Source of the DNA: Actinomortierella ambigua
Lineage: Eukaryota; Mortierellomycota; Mortierellomycetes; Mortierellales; Mortierellaceae
Length of the DNA stretch: 64,000 nt
Direction of reading: 5' to 3'
NCBI GenBank assembly: GCA_016098155.1
Contig: JAAAJB010000023.1
Coordinates: 1-64,000 of the forward strand
The position numbers were made by a program, and so were the translations under genes. Below the pieces are notes generated by a model. The model was not told the origin of the DNA and did no database searches. It saw only the letters and a program-made list of their open reading frames with translations. This document shows, in pieces, positions 57,001 to 64,000 of the stretch; within the stretch, counting starts at the first letter, position 1, and the number at the start of each line of letters is the position of its first letter.

Positions 57001-57388
57001 GACTACGACCAGCGCCGCAGCAGTGGTGCCTTCACACCCATTCTACCCGACGCCACCCCCCTTTGCTCCGTCGGACAAGTATGGACACGCGACGGCGTCG
57101 ATGGTGATGGGAGGCGAGCCGAGCGAGACACGGGTTGCGATGCCCTCGTCGATGGCTGTGAATGGCCCTGCTGGTGGGCCAGCTTACTCGCCGCACCATT
57201 ATCCTCACCACCATCACCACCATCACCCTTCCGAGTTTGAGTTTGATCCTCGTATGTGGGCGCCCTTTGACAGTCTGTCGTTGTATGCCATCACGTCCCA
57301 AGCGGCCAAGCGTGTGGTTGCCCATAGCAAGGTGCTTTCAGCATCAGCTTCCAACCTTCACGTGTATTACCCGACCTCGCTTGCTTGA
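54071..57388 (+). CDS. Pho80/PCL-type cyclin with long low-complexity arms
   Basis: Regulatory partner of a cyclin-dependent kinase, most likely of the Pho85/Cdk5 class. A single exon encodes 1105 residues, starting MPRSDSPGSFPPPLRPIPLD. The cyclin box lies at about residues 425-540: LFRKFCLDVLSATQLSRSV, then LKYIEKLM, FFTGALILANKFLDDNTFTN, TWAEITGMKMVDVNHLEMQF and LNGIDFRLFTSPEEYQEWL. The KFLDDNTFTNKTWAEIT and EMxFLxxIDFRLF patterns are those of the PCL/Pho80/cyclin Y group, not of B-type cyclins. Both flanks are Ser/His/Gln/Pro-rich with poly-Gln and poly-His runs and a His-Cys-rich segment. Only a tenth of the protein is the cyclin box. The long arms may bind targets or carry phosphorylation sites. 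Clg1-like cyclins are the closest described arrangement I know. Confidence 0.88.
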   Translation: MPRSDSPGSFPPPLRPIPLDLYPNPSPSSTLTPYQQHPHQQQQQQQQQHMGYHSASSPVCPCSDCRLTPASSEMSSSRHSSFAAATTTTSSSSSSFFATAAAATPSGSLGHSTITMNPALCSPCLPSAAKDAVSIAIPPPPSHAEYGSSSSGSLHHHGSLPPSASLASSWSQTSTAHHYPHHHHHQQQQQQQQQQQDHQQQRSFSTAPPPPHQNHHQQQHYNHPSSLSTLPASDSMPVAAAAPPPALIINTSFLHQPPHSASGSHHSSYQHAGSSAPSSAGVSMSQHHQHPASGTGAPVRAKIPVHHHHPATLAQLADFAAHMVCHLLFGHQAGAASPLSPMPISPQPTTNCHCSACLQQRADSPTAAEGMLPSPVSARPSHVYYDHATCANRSPPTPRSAMSARPTHRRLYSESTDAIPPPTALFRKFCLDVLSATQLSRSVILLSLKYIEKLMIHLKISNKIVNTGEGAEYRFFTGALILANKFLDDNTFTNKTWAEITGMKMVDVNHLEMQFLNGIDFRLFTSPEEYQEWLSALTHFASKHLPALSTVPSHSQPLPAHQHPHPAYQQQPAPLPSQQPTASHHGYGGQHQSHHSTQMRTPISPVDWAPHHSHSHPSAGQDAYELGSYAGQSGSNRSGYPEHPPHPQMPLPGQLPTGAVTNRSSQRMPLSSSYAGYETGTTSARHVAAGKRSAYQAFDDPMEDATLPSSSSTLPPHGPTHKRASLSLSAGMSLLDVNSHPHHHHHHQQHQQQPQQHQQQHTQSLRTLHERSSHGSLRRSYKLGALSTHPYHSHAAAPSSMETHALSHQQHPHQHQQPSHHYLPPSQPRLHVSGSSSRRSHMRTLSDSSFGNHGGRYQHEGYLAPPAHVPAPVALAGPVVGLARNEQPSSSHRSSWSSSARPMSMQAVGDEVHIAVPPPHHSHSHHHHQHHAPQPQPVYEACSCQSRYPHDNGCGCPESGRPRQMSTAGTPSSVTMATTTSAAAVVPSHPFYPTPPPFAPSDKYGHATASMVMGGEPSETRVAMPSSMAVNGPAGGPAYSPHHYPHHHHHHHPSEFEFDPRMWAPFDSLSLYAITSQAAKRVVAHSKVLSASASNLHVYYPTSLA

Positions 57389-58308
57389 AGCAACAACTAC
57401 AACAACAACACCAACACCAAACGGCCAGACAAGCAAAAAAAAAATCAATATCAGCAAGCTTGACAAAAGCATACAATACGCAAAAGGGGAAGGTGGGAGA
57501 ACAAGAATGAACCCAAGGCGCCAATTCGGATTCTCCCACGGCTAAGCGTTAGCGGTGGCCCAACCATTCTCTATTTTTGTTTTCTTCTCCACACCGGTTT
57601 TTTTTTTCTTTTCATTTGTTTGCATGTACAATATTTTTACCCAACCCAACCCCCAAAAAAACACCTCACATCTTTGAGCAAAGATGGACAGAATCAAGCC
57701 GTCCCTTCTTTTTGTTTCTCGCTTGCTTTACTCCATTCACCAGCTTTTTTTTTCCCACCCTTGTAGCATAGTCCAAAAAAACCCCCCCTCTCATAAAATG
57801 AACCTTGTTTCTTTTTTTTTTTCCCTCCAAGATGAACCCACATGTAGAAAGAAATAATACCCAATGAAAAATCATGCGCCCCAGGGTGAGGTCTGTGCTC
57901 TATTTTGAGCTGCCCTTGCTTGGTAGGGGAAAATCTATATGATTTAAAGGTCAGCCATTTTTTTTTTGTTTTCAACAGCGTAAAAAGGAGGAGAAGTACG
58001 AGCGAGGAACGTCCGTTATTCATGCATGGGGCAAACAAAAAACCAAAGATGACTGCAACTTGAAGCAGCCAAGGGCGACATGGACTCACGAACGAAACTG
58101 TGAATTTTTTATTTACAAAAGAGACTCACGAGATGGGTGGTGGGATGGGGGGAGTTCTCTTAAGACAGACAGAGAGAGAGAGGGGAATGGGGGGGGGCAT
58201 GTCTCAGTCTGCGTTGGGTATGTTGTGAGAATGTAGAAAAAAAAGGGGGGGGAGGGGGAAGGAGAGTACAAAAAAGGGCCTTTTTTTTTTTTTTCTTCCC
58301 TCATTTTT
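57389..58308. other. Convergent 3' intergenic region, cyclin and secreted protein genes
   Basis: 920 bp between two facing stop codons. It contains several T-runs and A-runs and a C-rich/G-rich patch at about 58180-58260. No gene is supported. Confidence 0.65.
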
Positions 58309-59076
58309 TTACCACATGAGATCCAGGGACTCCTCCTCGCAAGTCTCCAAGTCCCAGGAGCGGGGCTTGCGGGACTTGATCTCGAACCACTGCTTGTTGA
58401 GGTCCTTGACGGGCTTGTTCAAGGTGACGGGCTGGCCCTTGCTCGTGGTCTCAAAGACCATGCGATCGCCGTTGGGCAAGCGCTCAGCAATGCGCAGGCC
58501 CCAGCCGGCCTCCTTGTAAAAGTTCAAGGGGGTGGCATCGCGGAAGTGCTCCGTGATGACGACGACACGCTTCGACGCCGTGGTGCCGACGACCTTGAGG
58601 TAACCCCTGACGGGCTTCTCGACGCGGAAGACGTAGTCGACGTTGTCGTAGATGCAGTTGGTCTTGTAAGGAGGGTTGCACTTGGTGTCGGTCGAGGTCA
58701 CGCACATCTCCAACGAGGTCGAATCGACCTGGCTCGACTGGCCACCGACGACCATGTGAATGGTCTTCTTCGCGGGGGTGGACAGGTACGTCTTCAGGTT
58801 GTTGCTCATCAGGTTGAACGACTCGTACTCCTTGATGGAGATCTCGGGGATGCACTTGTTGAGATCTGTAGAGAAAAGAGAACAAAAAAAAAGAAAGTAT
58901 CATCGCGCGTCAGAAAATTGAGCCCGCACTGGCTGTGCTTCCGCATCTAAGGGTCGAAACGGCAGGGGGAGAGGCGGAGGGAACCACTGACCAGCGGAGA
59001 AGGGGTTCTCATCAAACTCAAAGGCCACGGCAAGGGTGGCAACAGCGAGGGCACCAAGGATGGAAGTGAACTTCAT
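58309..59076 (-). CDS. Small secreted cysteine-containing protein of unknown function
   Basis: Two exons in phase, 59076-58992 and 58865-58309, encode 213 residues. I chose the ATG at 59076 because MKFTSILGALAVATLAVA is a clear signal peptide; the frame upstream of it is Pro/Thr-rich leader. The mature part begins FEFDENPFSAGDLNKCIPEI and has conserved-looking blocks: NNLKTYLSTPAKKTIHMVVG, LEMCVTSTDTKCNPPYKTNC, YVFRVEKPVRGYLKVVG, TASKRVVVITEHF and GWGLRIAERLPNGDRMVFE. Five cysteines are visible in the mature chain, four of them within about 100 residues. No membrane segment after the signal and no GPI-type tail (it ends EESLDLMW). Codon use looks strongly biased to C-ending codons, which suggests high expression. 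I do not recognise the family. A cell-wall or extracellular role is inferred from secretion only. Confidence 0.8.
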
Positions 59077-60951
59077 GATGGAGAAAGAAGGAGGAGTTGG
59101 GGGTTTGGTTGGGTTGGGAGTAAGCTGGTGGGAGTAGAAGACCTTGCTGGGATGCAATGAGGTTTGTTAAACGAGGGAATCGATAGCCCTTTTATAGATG
59201 AACGAGAGAGCCACTTTGATGCCAACCTTGGGGCGTGTTGCCTTTTTTTTTTCTCACACTGCGTAAAGATGGATTACGATGTGCGATCGTGCTTGGAGCT
59301 CCTACCGAGGAAAACACGACCAATTTGGTGTGGGAACAGATGGCCAACAGCAAGAGCGCGCGGTCTCCATCCTACAGCAAAGTAGAAATGAGTCCTTGCT
59401 TAGGTTAATCAATCCTCTCCCACGCGTCTGCATGACGGGTTCAGCGGGGAAAGAATAAAGTCTGACATTCAACCATGGAGGCGCGCTGTCTTCTCCAATG
59501 ACAAGAAGAGAAAAGGATGCGCTCTTTTTTTTTTCCTAGCAGTTCATGCGCATGATAATCGAATGAACACGATTAGTAGGGAGTGGAGGTTCAAAGCGTA
59601 GCGATGGTCTATCTACATGAGCCTGAGAAAAAAAAAAGAGATTGCCGTCTAGGGCACTGCGTCACTGCTCAAGCTAGACCTCTGGCCCACTTGGATAAGA
59701 ACGTGCAGTGCAAAAAAAAAATGGCATGCCAACAAACAAAGGCTTACGCTCCTTGGGTTGCCCCAATGTTCTTGAATATCTGCATGTAGGATCTTCCCAT
59801 ACTACTATTTTTTTTTTTTTATCATCAAGTGTCACCTTGAGAATTAGGCTGAGAAAATCTGCAGATAGTCTACGCCCGTTTCGCGAAAGGGGGGGACGGA
59901 GGGAGAAGGAAGAAGAACAAAGGGGGTTTTTTTTTGTCTTCTGCAAGGGGGTGGGAACTTGGGCCAGAACGATTCGCAGGTAGACGCGCTTCGCCCACAA
60001 GTTGAAATCATATCGTAGGGCGCCATCGATGCCCGCGGTGCTGCAGGCTTCTGACCCTGCATCCCCACTCCCCCCCCCCTTTCGCTTACCTCCTCTACCC
60101 CTTGCATCATGTGGCATCATGGTGACGATGCACCTTCTCCTCTCCCCTCTTTCCCCGAGGGTCTCAAAGGAGGTTGTACGCTCACTAAACGCGCTCATCC
60201 ATCCATCTCGCCTACGGAATCTTGCAGCAACTCGTCGCATGAGAGGAGACAAGCAGGGCTGCTTGAAAGTAGTAGAAACATAAAAAGGTCCAGACTTTGG
60301 GTGAGTAGTGGGAACGAGAAAAGGACGTGTCTCCTGTTTTCGACAAACCATTGGGCCCTTGTTCTTCACTGTAGCAATTGCAAGTCTCGTTGTCCAAGAT
60401 TAGTTCAGGCAACAATGCACGCTTTGACCCGCCCATCACTCCTGCATTGTCGCTTACAAAAAAAAAAAAGTACAATGGTCGGAGTAATTTTAAAAATGGA
60501 GCTATTCAAACCTGTTCATGGCTGTCTGACATGCATAAGCGAAACCAACAGGTGGGGGTAAAGTCGTGTTCACCGTGCTTCTGGACGAACGAATCGTAGG
60601 CATGAGATTCCTCAAGTTTTTTCTCAGGTTTGTGTATTTTTTTTTCCACCTTCCCTTTTCATCTAATTACTTCAATATTTTTTTTCTCATACTACACGAT
60701 TCTCCCAGACGACATTTTTTGGCCGATGGGGAGCAGTGTGAATCGTGTCGACAATGGTGCCATGGCCAGGACATGATGTGCTCCAGTTTCCACCTTCTTT
60801 CTGGCACTGGACAGAAGAAAGAAGAAAGAAGCAGGCGATAGAGGTTGTTAGCATTGTCTTCCTTTGTTGGTTTTCGCTTGTCGTATCATTCATTTTCATT
60901 TTCATTTCTTTTTTTTTTTTTTTTTTTGTTCCCACGCCATGGATGAAAATG
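59077..60951. other. 1.9 kb non-coding interval between COG1 and the secreted protein gene
   Basis: Lies between two minus-strand genes. It contains the promoter of the secreted protein gene and the 3' flank of COG1, with many poly-A/T runs. The minus-strand frame 59674-60369 (231 codons) was considered; it lacks family resemblance and crosses homopolymer tracts, so it is not called. Confidence 0.6.
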
Positions 60952-63900
60952 TCAATACCTTTGAACGGGTTTCTTGTTCAATTGCGCCAAAAGACCGAGC
61001 ATCGTCCATGTCCGCTGATATTGCTGGTCCACATTCTTGTCAATGGGTCCTTCAAAAACTTCAAGGTTGATGGGGTCAATCTGTGGAGAGGAGGAACAAA
61101 AAAGGATATCATTAGTATTTTTTTCTTTGCTCTTAGACCACTACATAGAAAGTACCAATTCTTTTACTTACATGTTGATTCACACGATCCTGAACCGATG
61201 CTACCAAGCGGGCCACATTATCATCTAAGCCCGCATTGGCGTGAAAGCATAGTTGCAGATACTTGATATCAAACAACAGCTGTAGCGCGCCCTTCTCTGT
61301 CAAGGTAATAACAGGATCCCCATCTCCTTGCCCCTGCTTATTTTTGCTCGCCCTCGTCTTTCGGTCTTCAATACCACCGCCTTCGGCTGCCACCACAATG
61401 TTCAGGAACCGGTCCAGTGCTCCATACGCCACCGTCACCAGTTGGGTTGTCAGTCGCTGGACGAGCTCCGGTCGCATCGATCCCGCACCGACTCGGTGCA
61501 TCTCCTGCACCACACCCTCCAACACCATCATCAACTTGGTCGACGCATGGAATGGAAGAAGCGTCCTGCCAGCAGCAGCGTTGCTGTTGTTTGTGCTGTT
61601 GCTGCTGCTCGTGGTCGGAGAGAGCACCTCGAACGATGCCCTTCCGGCACTCGCTGGTGACAAAGGTGAAGCTGCTGCTGCAGTAGTCGTCGAGGAGGCA
61701 GAGACCATGGGCTCCCAAGACAGCGTCACCAAATCCGAGCTCCACACGGACGCACAGGTCAGGCGGTCATACAGGTACGCTTCTTCCAACCGCTTATTGA
61801 ACAACCAGCCCATGTGCTCAATCCACGCCTGATGCGCCGCCAAGTACACCTCGCGGAACCCTTGTGCCATCCGTTGTGCGTACTCATCCGCCACTTTGGC
61901 CTTGTTGCCCTCTCTAGTAGCCCCTCCATACCGTCGCTGTTGTGGTTGTGGTTGTGGTGGCTGTTGTTGCTGCTGCTGCAAAAACAGCTGCTGTTGCTGT
62001 TGCTCAACAGCCGGTGGTAACAATACCTGGCGGAAAAACGGGGCTAGTGCGGCTAAGCAACTAGCCAGACGGCCAATGGCCATGGCCCGATCCATGGCCG
62101 TCAACGTATGCCGAGCACCCTCGGGCTTCTGCAGGGCTTCCTGGACAAGTTTTGTCAGACTTGCGCGATAGACCTCCACACACTCCATGCTACGCGCCTG
62201 GTAAAACGCGAGCAAGGCTGCGTGGTCCGCCACCACGCCAAACAGGCCCTCGCCTCCAGACTCGGCCCATCGCCGAGGGCGCACATGGGACACGCTACCT
62301 TTGTCGTCGCCGTTGTTGCTGTTGTCTTTGTCGTCTTCTTGGTTGTCGTCGTCGCTGTCATCTTCGTCTTGGAATAAATCTCCGTATTCATCCTCATCAG
62401 AAGAAGAAGAGTCCGAGTCGCTGCCACGCTCACTCTTGGTGTCGTTCGGCTCGGGCTTGGAACGTCCCCCTGCTGCTGCAGATGAAGAAGCGAGCGACGA
62501 CGATCGACGCCACGAGGCAGAGCTCTCCTCAAGTCGTCGCTGTGCCTGGAATCGCGATCCCGTTCTTCGTCGTCGTCCATACACATCTCTTTGGCAAAGC
62601 ACCAACACCGCCTCTTGGTCCAGACGGACATCCAACAGATGCGTCTCAAACAACCGTCCCATGTCCGCCACCATCGGCGTCCATCCGGACACACACTCTC
62701 GGATCCGGGCCGCCAGTGGACCCGTGGCCGTGGTCAATATGTTGGCGTTAGCGGCTGCAGCAGAGGCCGAGAGGGAAGGTGCCGCTGCCGCCATCTTCTT
62801 CTGTGCGGCATTCGGAGGTGTATTGTTGGTCGTGGCCGACATGAGAGCAGCATGACCGGCACTGTTGGCTTGCCGCTCATGCCAAACAAAGCGTCCCACG
62901 TCCCGATCGGGGCTCTCGGCGCTATCGAGTTCGGCTAGGCGTGCACGAAGGATCGTCTGGGGCTGCTTCGATAGCTCTTCGAGCGAAAAGACAATAGTGT
63001 CCTGGAACGCCTTGCGGAACCCGCTCCGAAGCACCGTCTCCCACAGGCTGAGGGACTTGCTCAACAACGACTGACATACATGGTCCCATGACAACGACGA
63101 AGAAGCTACCTTCTTTAAATTCACCCGCTGGTGCTGCTGCTGCTGCTTCTTCTTCACCAGCTCCAGCTCATCCTGACGAATAGCATCCCACACCGCCCGT
63201 CGGATCCGGACCAAGCCTTTCGTCGTCGACACCCGTTGCAACAGCCGCTCAAACTCATCGGCAAACATCGACAACGTCTCGTCAACCCATCCCTGCAGTA
63301 ATCCATGCATCTTGTCCTGCGGAAAGGGGACCTCCAGCGCCATCTTGGGTCTCAGTGTCTGCACAGACTCTGGCAGGTACCGGACCAACAGGTGGATGTT
63401 GGGCGTCGTGGGGTATAATGATGGAATCATAGCCTGGGTGGTGGCAGTCACCGTCATGGTCGACCCTACCCCATTACTGCCGCCTGATGATCCTGTGAGG
63501 GGGTGGGTTGAGAATGTTGCTGATGCCTCGGCAGAGGCAGCATTTGACGTCGTGAAAGGCAATGCTGACAAGGCTCCAGTCCCAACATCCTCGGTCGGAC
63601 TCGAAAATGTCTTTTCGAGATGGTGTAGGTGTCTCTCAAGTCGGGAAGGATGGTCGGCTCCTGTAGCTCGAAAGGCTGCTTCAATGTGGAACAAGGTAGC
63701 CTTGAAGGTCTGAATAGCCTGAACAAGCTGAGCGCCAATGTCCTTTTGTCCCTTGTGTTGCAAAATATCCCGGATCGCCTGCTGGCGTTGCTTCAGCAAT
63801 AAAGCAAATAGGCCTTCCATCGTCACATGATCCAGGAGCATGATCGCTGATAGTGTTTCAATCACGACCTATTTGTGATTGTTCACAAGTGCATAATCGT

Positions 63901-64000
63901 CAGAGTGTAATAGTTAGTGCTTGTCCTCGTTCCCAGAGTTCTGCAATCTTTTTTTTTTTTTTTTTTTTTTGGACATACTTGATCTGACAAGGTCTCTTCT
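60952..64000 (-). CDS. COG1: Conserved oligomeric Golgi complex subunit 1 (5' end beyond window)
   Basis: Lobe A subunit of the COG tethering complex for retrograde traffic within the Golgi. Visible exons in phase: 64000-63979 (partial), 63868-61172 and 61080-60952, giving about 948 residues. The N-terminal part, EETLSDQVVIETLSAIMLLD followed by DHVTMEGLFALLLKQRQQAI, corresponds to the start of the COG1 family domain. WVDETLSMFADEFERLLQRV and IRRAVWDAI are further family blocks. The last exon encodes IDPINLEVFEGPIDKNVDQQ then YQRTWTMLGLLAQLN, the conserved C-terminus. An acidic Ser/Asp/Asn-rich insert with Glu-Asp runs lies in the middle (coding about 62310-62450), and a Gln-rich insert at about 61950-62010. 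The amino-terminal exon or exons lie beyond 64000. Confidence 0.9.

Noticed and set aside
59674..60369. 231-codon minus-strand open frame
   Set aside because: It crosses poly-A/T and C-run tracts, has no recognisable domain and no supporting context.
1..64000. Transposons, viral insertions, CRISPR arrays, toxin genes
   Set aside because: No transposase, reverse transcriptase, integrase, capsid-like or toxin-like frame and no regular spaced palindromic repeats were seen on either strand.

Overview
This is a gene-bearing window from the nuclear genome of an early-diverging filamentous fungus, most likely a Mucoromycota/Mortierellomycota (Mortierella-like) species. The evidence is as follows. 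The genes have many short spliceosomal introns with GTAAGT/GTATGT/GTACGY donors and TAG/CAG acceptors. Gln, His, Ser and Gly homopeptide tracts and poly-A/T runs are frequent in and around genes. The gene set combines fungal hallmarks (a Pho80/PCL-type cyclin, a Sam37/metaxin with a C-terminal anchor) with genes lost from budding yeast but shared with animals (mS34, a TACC-domain protein, a transmembrane ATF6-like bZIP). The phylum assignment is inference. I see no rRNA, tRNA, CRISPR or intact transposon.

Layout. From 1 to 10.3 kb there is a minus-strand block: an ATF6-like bZIP factor (its end lies beyond the left edge), a DDHD-domain phospholipase A1, Sam37/metaxin and an F-box protein. After a 2.6 kb non-coding interval comes a plus-strand block from 12.9 to 21.8 kb: mitoribosomal mS34, the spindle checkpoint protein Mad1, a RING-finger protein and the Arp2/3 subunit ARPC1. 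From 22.0 to 32.0 kb the genes are again on the minus strand: Get3, a second F-box-like protein and pyrroline-5-carboxylate reductase. A large disordered protein of unknown function (32.6-35.6 kb, plus) diverges from the reductase. Kgd4 (minus) and Bet5/TRAPPC1 (plus) are divergent, with 295 bp between their start codons. Next, all on the plus strand, are a secreted LPMO-like protein, a TACC-domain coiled-coil protein and, after a 7.6 kb gene-free stretch, a PCL-type cyclin. On the minus strand at the right are a small secreted protein and COG1, whose 5' end is cut by the window edge.

The genes do not form a pathway cluster. Most are single-copy housekeeping genes for organelle biogenesis and trafficking (Sam37, Get3, Bet5, COG1, DDHD lipase), mitochondrial metabolism and translation (Kgd4, mS34), the cytoskeleton and mitosis (ARPC1, Mad1, TACC), or regulation (bZIP, F-box, RING, cyclin). 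I worked out exon structures by checking that donor, acceptor and codon phase agree across every junction. The only junctions I could not settle are the first exon of MAD1 and the two genes cut by the window ends.

The more unusual points are: the two secreted proteins, especially the copper-oxygenase-like one with a potential N-terminal histidine; a 9-nt microexon in MAD1; three exact TFIIIC B-box-like motifs in a tRNA-free interval; a CAA/CAG-type triplet array inside a KGD4 intron; and the repeat-rich gene desert upstream of the cyclin.
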